Below, one piece after another: positions 35,623 through 43,929 of a DNA stretch of 64,000 nucleotides. This stretch comes from Curtobacterium sp. MCSS17_008. GTDB taxonomy: Bacteria; Actinomycetota; Actinomycetes; Actinomycetales; Microbacteriaceae. The first letter of the stretch is position 1; the number at the start of each line of letters is the position of its first letter. A program made the translations under genes and the position numbers. The stretch spans positions 62,001 through 126,000 of the forward strand of contig NZ_QKSM01000009.1 of assembly GCF_003234185.1 (NCBI RefSeq), written 5' to 3'. The notes beneath the pieces are model-generated. The model was not told the DNA's origin. It saw only the letters and a list, made by a program, of their open reading frames with translations, and searched no databases.

Positions 35623-36603
35623 ATGCAGCAGACGCGGACAATCACAGTCGGGGCCGTGCTGAGCCTCGCCGTCCTGCTGCTCGCCGGCTGCACGGCCGCC
35701 GACAGCGGCGGTCGGACCGTTGCCGAGGTGACGGCGACCGGAGCCGAGCGCGCAACCACCGGCGACATCGACTCTCCGGCGGACGAACAGGGCACCGTCA
35801 CGCGGGTCGACTACCCGACCGAGTACGACGGCGACGCGATCCGGAAGCACGCCCTCGTCTACACACCCGCGGGCTACGACCAGGACGGCACCGACCGGTA
35901 TGACATCGTCTACCTCATGCACGGCGCCGGCGGGAACGCCGACAGCTGGCTCGGGCGAACCGGTGACGATCCCACCCGCTTGCAGAACCTGCTCGACAAC
36001 ATGATCGAGGATGACCGGATCGACCCGGTCATCGTCGTGACGCCGACGTTCTACCCGGACGACGACTCGAGCATGGACCTCCACTACGCCGGCGAGCTGG
36101 ACCGGCAGTTCCACGTCGAGCTCGAGAACGACCTCATGCCGGCAGTGGAGTCCCGGTTCCGCACCTACGCGACGACCGCTGACGCCGACGGCTTCCGCGC
36201 GTCACGCGACCACCGCGCGTTCGGCGGGTTCTCAATGGGCGGCGTGACCACCTGGTACACGTTCATCAACGACCTCGACACGTTCCGCTACTTCATGCCG
36301 ATGGCCGGTGACAGCTGGGCCATCGCCGACTCCGGCGGACTCGTCGAGCCCGAGCGCACCGCCGCGCAGCTCGACCGGGTCGCCCGCCAGTCCGGGTTCG
36401 GCAAGGGCGACTACCGCATCCTCGCTTCGGTCGGGGGCAGTGACGGCACGATCGGCCAGATGCAGCCCCAGGTCGACGAGATGCGGGAGTTCCCCGACAG
36501 CTTCGACGACAGCAACCTTCGCTTCACCATCGACGCGGGCGGCGGGCACGACGACGACTCGTTCCTCCAGCAGTTGCACACCTCGATTCAGCAGATCTTC
36601 TGA
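35623..36603 (+). CDS. Secreted esterase lipoprotein (feruloyl/acetyl-xylan esterase-like)
   Basis: 326 residues. Lipoprotein signal peptide ending LLLAGC. The α/β-hydrolase domain of the esterase D/feruloyl esterase type (PF00756) has the oxyanion-hole loop IVYLMHGAGGNADSWL, nucleophile GGFSMGG, and GGGHDDDSF carrying the catalytic His. Likely cleaves ester side chains from plant polysaccharides or other acyl esters; specificity is inference. Start ATG 35623 lies after AAGGAGAC. Confidence 0.85.
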   Translation: MQQTRTITVGAVLSLAVLLLAGCTAADSGGRTVAEVTATGAERATTGDIDSPADEQGTVTRVDYPTEYDGDAIRKHALVYTPAGYDQDGTDRYDIVYLMHGAGGNADSWLGRTGDDPTRLQNLLDNMIEDDRIDPVIVVTPTFYPDDDSSMDLHYAGELDRQFHVELENDLMPAVESRFRTYATTADADGFRASRDHRAFGGFSMGGVTTWYTFINDLDTFRYFMPMAGDSWAIADSGGLVEPERTAAQLDRVARQSGFGKGDYRILASVGGSDGTIGQMQPQVDEMREFPDSFDDSNLRFTIDAGGGHDDDSFLQQLHTSIQQIF

Positions 36604-36681
36604 TCCGTCTGTCCGCGAACACTCGGACGACGATCCAGCTCAACGGCCACCAGCCGCCCGACCCACCAGAAGGAGGACACC

Positions 36682-37350
36682 ATGACCGCTCCCACCCGCC
36701 GAACGTTCCTCTCCCTGGCTGCCGTGACCGCCGTCGGCGCCGTCTTGGCCGGCTGCTCCCGCGGCAGCACGTCGACGGGCGAGGCGCTCGACGCCCCCAT
36801 CGGGGGCGACCGCACGCTCGTCACGTACTTCTCCGTCCCCCTCACGGACCGTCCCGAGGGCATGGACCAGGACGAGGAGAACAGCACCCACGTCGTCGAC
36901 GGCAAGGTGTACGGGAACGTCCAGTACCTCGCGCAGCTCATCGAGGCCCGGCTCGGCGCCGAGGTGTTCCGCATCGAGACCGCCGAGGACCTGCCGACGT
37001 CGTACCAGCCGCTCGCTGACCTCGCGCTCGAGCAGCAGGAAGCCGGCACGCGCCCCGAGCTCAAGGACGGGATGCCCGACCTCGCCGACTTCGACACGGT
37101 GTTCATCGGTTACCCGATCTTCTGGTACGACATCCCGATGCCGCTGTACTCGTTCCTCGAGCAGAACGACTTCTCCGGCAAGAACATCGTCCTCTTCAGC
37201 GTGCACGGCGGCAGTCAGCTCTCCGGCAGCGTCGAGACGATCACGGAGGCACTGCCCGACGCGACGGTGTCGACGAACGCGTTCTCGATCTCACGCGACG
37301 ACATGGACGACTCCGAGTCGCAGATCCGCGACTGGCTGGACAGCCTGTGA
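36682..37350 (+). CDS. Exported flavodoxin (Tat/lipoprotein signal) 2
   Basis: 222 residues. TRRTFLSLAAV is a twin-arginine motif and LAGC a lipobox. The flavodoxin-like domain includes LVTYFSVPLTDRPEGMDQDE and DTVFIGYPIFWYDIP. It resembles flavodoxin family members proposed to reduce quinones or nitro compounds, but exported. The stop overlaps the GTG of the next small gene (GTGA); operon flavodoxin-small membrane protein-ferric reductase-like protein. Confidence 0.82.
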   Translation: MTAPTRRTFLSLAAVTAVGAVLAGCSRGSTSTGEALDAPIGGDRTLVTYFSVPLTDRPEGMDQDEENSTHVVDGKVYGNVQYLAQLIEARLGAEVFRIETAEDLPTSYQPLADLALEQQEAGTRPELKDGMPDLADFDTVFIGYPIFWYDIPMPLYSFLEQNDFSGKNIVLFSVHGGSQLSGSVETITEALPDATVSTNAFSISRDDMDDSESQIRDWLDSL

Positions 37351-37478
37351 GCCGCACGGTGAAGACGATCGTGCTCGCCGTGGTCCTGGTCGTCGCCTTC
37401 GTCGCACTCATCACCGTCAACCGCGCCCACATCCGTGAGGTCGGCGGCTTCGCATCCTCGGCCGTGGAGACACGGTGA
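37347..37478 (+). CDS. Small single-helix membrane protein (43 residues)
   Basis: Starts at GTG 37347 overlapping the flavodoxin stop and ends overlapping the GTG of the ferric-reductase-like gene, both by four bases. The product has one membrane helix (TIVLAVVLVVAFVALITV) and a short polar tail. Overlaps at both ends are strong evidence that it is real and made together with its neighbours; perhaps an anchor or subunit of the membrane flavoprotein. No family recognised. Confidence 0.7.
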   Translation: MSRTVKTIVLAVVLVVAFVALITVNRAHIREVGGFASSAVETR

Positions 37479-38758
37479 CGACATTCATCCGGCGGCTCGG
37501 CTTCTGGGCAGCGGCCGTCGTGTTCCCCCTCCCCCTCGTCATCGTCTACGACGTGTCCGCTCGCGAACCGGACATGCTCAAGTTTCCGATCGTCCTCGGT
37601 CTCACCGCGTACTCGTGGTGGCTGCTCGCCGTCCTGCTGAGCCTGCGGCCGCCGTGGCTCGAGCGGGTCGTTGGACTCCCGGCGATCTACGGTCTGCACG
37701 GCATGCTGGGCGTCCTCGCGGTCGTCCTCGCGCACTTCCACCGCACGAGCCTCTACGCCGGTGAAGCCCTCGCCATCTTGCTGGGCGACTGGAGCTTCTG
37801 GATCGCGCTCGGCGTCCTCTGCTGGTCCGTGTTCTTCATGAGCGGCTGGCTCGTCGACCGCGTCGCGCTGCTGCTCCGAGCCAAGCGCCTCGTCGAACCC
37901 GTCGTCCGCCACCAGGTGTCCGTGTGGGTGCACCGACTCAACCTCGTCGTCATCGCGATGATCTGGCTCCACGCCCACCTGCTCGTCCGGGTCAACCAAT
38001 ACTTCTGGTTCATGACCCTCCTGGACGCCTACACACTCGTCGTCCTCGCGCTCTACGTCTGGAAGAAGTGGATCGCCCCCGACGGGTACCTCAGCGGCAA
38101 CGTAGTCGCCAACGCCGCCCTCGGCGACACGTCGCGGGAGATCACCGTGCGGCTAGACCGACCCGCCACGTCGCTCCGGCCGGGCGACTTCTTCTTCACC
38201 CGCTTCGAGACCCGGGGCGTCGCTCATCGTGACTGGCACCCCTTCTCGGTCACGGGCACCGACCAGTCCACGCTCACGTTCACGATCCGGCAGAACGGCG
38301 ACCACACGAACCGGCTCGCGTCACTCCCCGACGGAGCCCGGGTGCGGTTCGAGGGCCCGTTCGGGCGCTTCGGCCGGACCGCGGAGCGGCATGACGCCGC
38401 ACATCCTCTCGTCCTCATCGGCATGGGAGCCGGCGTCGCGCCCCTCATGAGCCTGCTCGAGGCACACCACACGACCCGTCCCGTGCACCTGCTCTGGTCG
38501 GTCCGGCGGGAGGCCGACGCGTACTTCCGCGACGACCTCGAGCAGCGCGTCGCGGCCTCGAACGGCCGCCTCGCAGTGACGATCCGCGTCGGTCGGTTCC
38601 GCCGGGAGGACCTCGCCGCGACGATCCCCCGCCGCGCGGTGCAGTCGGGTGCGTTCTTCGTTGTCGGTCCGAACGCCGCGGTCCTCGCGAACCAGCGCAT
38701 GCTCCGTCGGCTGGGTGTGTCGTCCCGGCGCATCCACCAGGAGCGGCTCACGATGTGA
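37475..38758 (+). CDS. Ferric-reductase-like membrane flavoprotein
   Basis: 427 residues. The first ~210 have about six membrane helices with paired His for b-type haem (GLHGMLGVLAVVLAHFHR; VWVHRLNLVVIAMIWLHAHL), the ferric-reductase transmembrane domain. The C-terminal FAD/NAD module shows HPFSVTG, IGMGAGVAPLMSLLE and FFVVGPN. It should move electrons from NAD(P)H across the membrane to an extracytoplasmic acceptor, plausibly the FMN-binding lipoprotein and exported flavodoxins encoded here. Confidence 0.87.
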   Translation: MTTFIRRLGFWAAAVVFPLPLVIVYDVSAREPDMLKFPIVLGLTAYSWWLLAVLLSLRPPWLERVVGLPAIYGLHGMLGVLAVVLAHFHRTSLYAGEALAILLGDWSFWIALGVLCWSVFFMSGWLVDRVALLLRAKRLVEPVVRHQVSVWVHRLNLVVIAMIWLHAHLLVRVNQYFWFMTLLDAYTLVVLALYVWKKWIAPDGYLSGNVVANAALGDTSREITVRLDRPATSLRPGDFFFTRFETRGVAHRDWHPFSVTGTDQSTLTFTIRQNGDHTNRLASLPDGARVRFEGPFGRFGRTAERHDAAHPLVLIGMGAGVAPLMSLLEAHHTTRPVHLLWSVRREADAYFRDDLEQRVAASNGRLAVTIRVGRFRREDLAATIPRRAVQSGAFFVVGPNAAVLANQRMLRRLGVSSRRIHQERLTM

Positions 38759-38766
38759 GCCGACCG

Positions 38767-38820
38767 CATGACGGACGGGAGGCGCGGTGCCAGCTGGCGT
38801 CGCGCCTCCCGTCCGTCATG
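38767..38820. terminator. 54-base near-perfect palindrome, bidirectional terminator
   Basis: Perfect 20-base arms, 38767-38786 and 38801-38820, around a loop that itself contains GCCAGCTGGC. Core GGGAGGCGCG as in the hairpins at 24521 and 29455. Lies between convergent genes. Confidence 0.88.
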
Positions 38821-38837
38821 CGGTCCGGTCCACCGCC

Positions 38838-39992
38838 TCAGCTGCCGGCGAAGCTCCTGCTGAACCCCTGGCCGGACTCCACCATCCGCTGCACCGCCAT
38901 CAGTCGTTCCGCCTCGTACCTGCGCAGCGCCGCGGGCACGTCCCCGGTACCGGCGCCCGCGAACGCGGTCCTGATCGACTCGGCGTCCTCGACGGACTCG
39001 TCGAACCCGGAACCCGTCATCGGAGTCGGGACGTGCGCCGCGTTGCCAACGAGGGCTAGCCGACCGTGCACCAGGCGGGTCGGGACGAACTCGGCGATCG
39101 GCGTGCCCGTCACTCGGCCGCGGCGGAAAGCCGCGCGGATGATCGCTGCCCACGGCTGCGGCCACTCGGCGAGTCCGGCGGCGACTTCGGTCACGAGGTC
39201 TGCTGGGATGTCGGCCGGACGGAGCGAGTGCTGCACCACGGTGCCTTCGACCACGCCCAGTCGACGCATCGCGGGGCCACGGTCAGCGTCGTAGAGCGCG
39301 AAGGACACGATCCGGTGCCCGGGCGCCGAAGAGCCGTCGTCGCCGGCGAAGGCGTGCGCGAAGAGGATGCCGCGGCCCCACTCCATCACGCCGTCGTCGC
39401 TCTCCGGGAGCCAAAGCTCCTCCGGGAGCTCCGCCTCGTGGAGGCTGCCGACCCACAGCAGGTAGCCGGCGTAGCGGGCATGGGATGCCTCCGGCGACAC
39501 GCATGGACGGACGATGCTCCGATGACCGTCAGCGCCGATCACCAGCGCCGCGGTGATCCGCTCCCCTGTGGCGAGGTCCACCCAAGCCGAGTCGTCGGCC
39601 TGTCCGACGTCGACAACCGCGGCGCGGTCGCGCAGCTCGATCAGCGGGTCGGCAGCCGCGGCAGCGCGCAGCCGTCCATGGATCCGGAACCACGGCTCGA
39701 CGGAGTGATCCCTGCCGCCCGACGCGACCTCGCGCAGACTCGGCGCTTCCGTGCCGTCGAAGCGCAGCATTGTTCGACGACGTCCGCGAGCGGCCCGGAG
39801 GAACGCCCCCTGGATGCCGTGGCGAACGGCGCGTTCGAGCACGGTGACGTGCCAGCCGTCGGATGCGAGTGCGAGCGCGGTGAGCAGCCCGGAGAGAGAA
39901 CCGCCGACGACGATCGCCCTGTGCGATGAATCGGTGCGGTCAACGGTTCGGTCGGCAGTAGCGGAAGTTTCTGACGGTCTGATCGAGTGCAT
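38838..39992 (-). CDS. FAD-dependent monooxygenase (PHBH-like)
   Basis: 384 residues. N-terminal FAD motif IVVGGSLSGLLTALALASDG, middle motif LVIGADGHRSIVR and C-terminal LALVGNAAHVPTPMTGSGFD are the three fingerprints of class A flavin monooxygenases; a Gly-x-Ser variant replaces the usual GxGxxG. Hydroxylates an aromatic or similar organic substrate, unknown here. Start ATG 39992 chosen; upstream in-frame sequence lacks coding character. Confidence 0.85.
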   Translation of the reverse strand: MHSIRPSETSATADRTVDRTDSSHRAIVVGGSLSGLLTALALASDGWHVTVLERAVRHGIQGAFLRAARGRRRTMLRFDGTEAPSLREVASGGRDHSVEPWFRIHGRLRAAAAADPLIELRDRAAVVDVGQADDSAWVDLATGERITAALVIGADGHRSIVRPCVSPEASHARYAGYLLWVGSLHEAELPEELWLPESDDGVMEWGRGILFAHAFAGDDGSSAPGHRIVSFALYDADRGPAMRRLGVVEGTVVQHSLRPADIPADLVTEVAAGLAEWPQPWAAIIRAAFRRGRVTGTPIAEFVPTRLVHGRLALVGNAAHVPTPMTGSGFDESVEDAESIRTAFAGAGTGDVPAALRRYEAERLMAVQRMVESGQGFSRSFAGS

Positions 39993-40463
39993 TGCACGAT
40001 CAACGCTAAGCGTGTGACTCTTCTCTTGGGAGGGGCTTTGATTACCCCCTTCATAGTTCACGCGATCACCCGCCCTTCTCGCACGTCGAACCCGCGGGCT
40101 GTGCCACCACCGATGCACCCTCAAAGCGGAGCTTCACCCTGACGGTGTCGTTCCGGCTGAATCGTGTGCAAAGCGAACGATGATCATTCGGTCGATCACG
40201 TTCGTCTTTCGAAGCCGGCAGTTCTGGAGGTCACGAGTTGCCGGTTTGAGAGGGCGGGTGCGCTTACTGGGCATCAATCATCCCGACCCGTGGTTCACCG
40301 TGCAGTCGTCACTGCAGTGCCGTCGGCACCCCTCCGGGCTGGTGCTGAACGGCTGCTCAAGCAGGTTCAACCGTAGACCCCCGCAGAATTCAGCGCCGAA
40401 CCCGGCACTGAGCCCTGGAGATCTTGCATCCACAGGACGAAGTGAACGTCCCGGCGAGGGGTC
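39993..40463. other. Intergenic stretch, no supported gene
   Basis: About 470 bases at the junction between the redox region and the accessory island. AT-richer than its surroundings, with in-frame stops. Open stretches at 40164-40467 show no ribosome binding site or family resemblance. Possible promoter of the monooxygenase near 40010-40060. Confidence 0.5.
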
Positions 40464-40865
40464 TTAGGCGATCGCCATCTCCGTGCCGTGTGCCACTTGT
40501 GTGGAGCTTTCGCGGTGCACATAGTAGAAGCTCTGCGGGATTGAGGGAGCCAGTTCGGACAGCGGACGCGGCTGACCGTACCGTATGGCCTTGTCCACGA
40601 CGAATGCGACCGCGTTCACGGCGGAGGCGTAATACTCGCCGAAGCTGTGTCGGTCAATCACGCCTACTGCTCCGTATCGAGCCCAGATTCGCTCGGGAGC
40701 GTCGACGACGGTTTCCCTGATACGGAACTCACCGACGACCTTCTGAACTGGCGCGGTGGCGTAAATGACGATTGTCTCGATGTCATCAGCAAGCTTGCGC
40801 TTTCGGAATTCGACTTGCTTTGTTCCCTGAAGGATTGCGTCGGCGTATACCGGGTGAATCGCCAT
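40464..40865 (-). CDS. ASCH-domain protein
   Basis: 133 residues. MAIHPVYADAILQGTKQVEF, FRKRKL and VIYATAPVQKVVGEF are the ASCH fold signature, a PUA-related RNA-binding or nucleoside-hydrolysing β-barrel. The start ATG lies five bases after the stop of the PIN-GNAT gene, so the two are co-translated. The partnership suggests an RNA-directed function. A longer start at 40898 would overlap the partner by 28 bases. Confidence 0.75.
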   Translation of the reverse strand: MAIHPVYADAILQGTKQVEFRKRKLADDIETIVIYATAPVQKVVGEFRIRETVVDAPERIWARYGAVGVIDRHSFGEYYASAVNAVAFVVDKAIRYGQPRPLSELAPSIPQSFYYVHRESSTQVAHGTEMAIA

Positions 40866-40870
40866 AACCG

Positions 40871-42391
40871 CTACCCGCTCAGTTGCTGAAGTATCCACGC
40901 TCGCCCTTCCTCGCTCGCAGCCCGTGTGATCGTCTGTGGTGGGCCGTTCAGGACGCCCATCGCCACGAGTTCGTCAAGTGACCACGCCTCGTCCAGGAAC
41001 CGGTCCTGACGGAACAGAACCGCGATGACGCCACTCTGACACATGCGACTGACTTCCTCTGCCGTGTATACGGTGCGTCGTCCGACGAAGGAGAGCACGA
41101 CTGACGGGTCGCTGCTTCGAAGGGTTTGCTCCACAACGCCGATCGCTCTGACCGCTCCCTGACCGCCTCGAGCTCCTGCCGATCGGTAGAACAAGATGAC
41201 CGAACCAGCAGGGAGAGATTTCCGGGTCGAGTTGCTGAGGTACGCCTTCCTGAGCGCGTTGCCGAACGGTCGTATCTCGACGTTAGAGAACCCAGGGAGG
41301 GTGAGGGTTCCATCTAGGCTCGGACTGTCGGGGAACAGCCCCTCATACCAAGTCGGCCGGATAGGTATGACGAACACGTCACTCCCACTCGCGACGGCTG
41401 GAGGTCCGTAGCGAACGTGGTAGGTCAGCGGGTCCGTAGGTGCATTGGCGCCGGACCTGAGGTTCTTTTCAAGGACCCACTCGTCGTCGGTGCCAGGCAG
41501 TCGCCCCACATTGACGAAGCCAAACGTGTCAAGGAAACGCATCAGCACCTGCTTAGCGTCGTCATTGATGACCGTCACGAACAGCGCGTCGACGCGCTGA
41601 ACATGTGCCCACTGCAACACCGTTTTGAGAAGGAGCTCCCCGAGCTTCTCTCCCTCCGCACGGTCGTCAACCTTGAAGGTTGAGATTTTCGTGAGTTGCC
41701 GTCCGGCCTCCAACGGGTGGTCATCGTCTCGTTTAACAATCGCGATCGCTCGATAGCCACCGGCTGCGTCTTCGACGATCCACACTCGACGAGATGGATC
41801 CGGAGCTACCTTGTTCCTAATCCAGCCGTCAAAGTCTGGGTAATCGCGTCGCAGCGAATCAAAAATCGGCTCATCGAGTCTCAGTTCGGCCGCCATCACC
41901 ATCCGCACTTGCGGCGGCGCCGGTGGATCGTCCGGATGCAGCGTCCGGAGCAGCGCGAGCGCCTCCGCCGGCCGAAGGACCTGCTCCTCGAAACCCAGCC
42001 GGGTAGCCCGACGTATCAGTCGGCCGTCGTTCGTCACAAAGTGGGTTGCCGCCCCCGCGGTCACCGCAGCAAGCAGCCGGATGTCTCGCAGGTCGTTCGA
42101 GCCGGGCGGCGGGTTCCCTGCCGCCTCGATGAGTTCATCGGGGAGGGGGGGCTCGCCAATCCGTTCGTACTTTTCTAGCGCACGCAGGTTGGCTGCGCGA
42201 TGCTCGGGGTTGACGGTTTCACGGAGGTCGTCGAAGTTCGCCGGATGAACAACAACATGATGACCGTGTTCCCGAGCGAGGCGAAGAAACTGCGCAAGCG
42301 TGGACCGGGTTGCCTCCTCGCTTCCGTCGAACGGCTCGAGAGCGATCACCGCGTTCGTGTCAAGGAGGAACCGCAGTCGTGGCGCAACCAT
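40871..42391 (-). CDS. PIN-GNAT-PUA-like three-domain protein
   Basis: 506 residues. Residues 1-~155 are a PIN-type nuclease domain (FLLDTNAVIALE with Asp11; NDLRDIRLLAA; FVTNDGRLIRRA). Residues ~165-315 resemble a GNAT acetyltransferase (RVWIVEDAAGGYRAIAIVKR, LGELLLKTVLQWAHVQRVDA, RFLDTFGFVNVG). Residues ~320-506 look PUA/ASCH-like (SVILFYRSAGARGGQGAVRA, IGVVEQTLRS). Combining an RNase domain, an acetyltransferase and an RNA-binding fold suggests action on tRNA or another RNA. No cognate antitoxin of known type is adjacent, only the ASCH protein. Domain calls are by motif and layout. Confidence 0.65.
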   Translation of the reverse strand: MVAPRLRFLLDTNAVIALEPFDGSEEATRSTLAQFLRLAREHGHHVVVHPANFDDLRETVNPEHRAANLRALEKYERIGEPPLPDELIEAAGNPPPGSNDLRDIRLLAAVTAGAATHFVTNDGRLIRRATRLGFEEQVLRPAEALALLRTLHPDDPPAPPQVRMVMAAELRLDEPIFDSLRRDYPDFDGWIRNKVAPDPSRRVWIVEDAAGGYRAIAIVKRDDDHPLEAGRQLTKISTFKVDDRAEGEKLGELLLKTVLQWAHVQRVDALFVTVINDDAKQVLMRFLDTFGFVNVGRLPGTDDEWVLEKNLRSGANAPTDPLTYHVRYGPPAVASGSDVFVIPIRPTWYEGLFPDSPSLDGTLTLPGFSNVEIRPFGNALRKAYLSNSTRKSLPAGSVILFYRSAGARGGQGAVRAIGVVEQTLRSSDPSVVLSFVGRRTVYTAEEVSRMCQSGVIAVLFRQDRFLDEAWSLDELVAMGVLNGPPQTITRAASEEGRAWILQQLSG

Positions 42392-42711
42392 GCCGTTCCC
42401 TCCGTCTGGACCTGATCCGAACGTAGCCGACGCAGAGGCGTTCTCGATGATCCTCCTTCGTGCGAGTTGCGGAGCCGCAGAAGCACCATCGGCGGATCAG
42501 AATTGGAGCCACGTGCTATTACCCCGATGCGGCGCGGGCTAGCGACCGGTCGCCCTCCTGCCTCGAGCTCCTCGCACCAGCTCCGTCATTGACGCTGCTG
42601 CCGGTACAGGTTCGGTATGGCCGTGACCCTACGATCCGATGTTTGTCAACTCGTCCTACAGTGCGATCAGAGAATCGCGCGGCCGCGTTCGATCAGACAT
42701 AAGCTACATGG
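42392..42711. other. Intergenic region between divergent genes
   Basis: 320 bases with no supported gene; presumably holds the promoters of the PIN-GNAT/ASCH pair (minus) and the unknown gene at 42712 (plus). Nothing else recognised. Confidence 0.45.
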
Positions 42712-43800
42712 ATGTATCTCGGCATACGACCGGAAGGCGTTGCGCTCACGTCGGAGCAAGCGAAGTTGCTCGATGATGAGTTCTTCCTCGCGAATCCGCT
42801 TGAGCACTTCACGGCCAGGATTCATCTCCTCCTTAGCTCGGAGTTAAATGCCCCGACGAGGAGCACCCATCCCAAGTTCTTCGAGGCCCTTGGGCTGGCG
42901 GGCGTCGACACACTTCCCACCGAGAAGCAGCGACAGGACGTGCACCGCGCGATCGACGCTGTCGTGCTCCGCCACCAGTGCGCGGAAGCGTTGGAGCGGT
43001 TTCTCTACGCTCTCACCGCTGCTCGACCACGAGGCGACGATGCTCAGTGCACCTGGTTAGCGGTCGCCGACAGCCCTGCCGGCATGCACGCAGTTGCTAC
43101 AGCGACCAAACAGGCGTTTGACGAGGACGAGCACCTCCTCCTCAAACTCCTCTACCCCGCCGGGACGGTGATCACCGAAGAACTTGCATCCGGTTGCACA
43201 ACGGCGCTGGCCTGGATCAACCACGCGACTCACCTTCTCCTCGATGACGAACTACCCGTCAACGCTGCATACAACAAGCTCAAGCACGGTCTCGCGGTGA
43301 CAACACGAGATGACGTTCGGATTGAACTGATCACGACTGAGCCCAGCGCGGACGGCACCGTACCGCTCAGCGCCTTCGGCGAAGGGCGGTCTACGCCGAT
43401 CTTCGACCGGCCACTGGTCACTTACCTCACCCGTCCACGCACCAAAGGGAAGCAGCCACAGGCAGGTGTCGAAGCGATCACGTTGCGCATCGACGTCCCG
43501 ACGGTCCTCGCCGAAACCTGGATGATGGCGAACATCTACGCGACCCTTTTTCACATGGCAGCGGTCAGACATCACAACGGTGCTCCGCCGGAAGGGATTG
43601 CTCCGCGACCCGCTCTCGTCGTCGATCGCACCCCCGACAGGGTTCTTCGAGGTCAACCACTCGGGTATCGCAGCCCGGTCACCCTGCCCCGCGACGAGAT
43701 AGCATCCACTCGTCCGGAAGGCCTCGCTTTCGCCGGTCAGTTCATCCCCATGAGGATCGACCTGAGTAGCCGACGCCGAGGACGCATCGTGGAGGGCTAG
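42712..43800 (+). CDS. Unrecognised 362-residue protein
   Basis: No family recognised. Largely helical N-terminal half (LTSEQAKLLDDEFFLANPLE, VHRAIDAVVLRHQCAEALER). A notable AAYNKLKHGLAV segment near residue 185 recalls the N-K-x-K-H-G words of HEPN-like and abortive-infection proteins, but the match is too short for a claim. A β-rich C-terminal part follows. No signal peptide or membrane helix, so cytoplasmic. It lies in the accessory island between PIN-GNAT/ASCH and the DUF6414-like gene. Lower GC than backbone genes. Confidence 0.5.
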   Translation: MYLGIRPEGVALTSEQAKLLDDEFFLANPLEHFTARIHLLLSSELNAPTRSTHPKFFEALGLAGVDTLPTEKQRQDVHRAIDAVVLRHQCAEALERFLYALTAARPRGDDAQCTWLAVADSPAGMHAVATATKQAFDEDEHLLLKLLYPAGTVITEELASGCTTALAWINHATHLLLDDELPVNAAYNKLKHGLAVTTRDDVRIELITTEPSADGTVPLSAFGEGRSTPIFDRPLVTYLTRPRTKGKQPQAGVEAITLRIDVPTVLAETWMMANIYATLFHMAAVRHHNGAPPEGIAPRPALVVDRTPDRVLRGQPLGYRSPVTLPRDEIASTRPEGLAFAGQFIPMRIDLSSRRRGRIVEG

Positions 43801-43929
43801 AAGCCGTACCCGCGGCGCCAGCAGCTCGCTCGGCCAGCCGGCGCCCCCGTCGCAAGTGACAACTTCCCGACTCCTACTGACCCTGATTGAGCCTCCGGGG
43901 ATGTCGCTCCCCGTGAGTAGCGTGTGACC

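Noticed and set aside
40164-40467. Two overlapping open stretches of 70-95 codons
   Set aside because: No ribosome binding site, no conserved motif, unusual composition; treated as non-coding.
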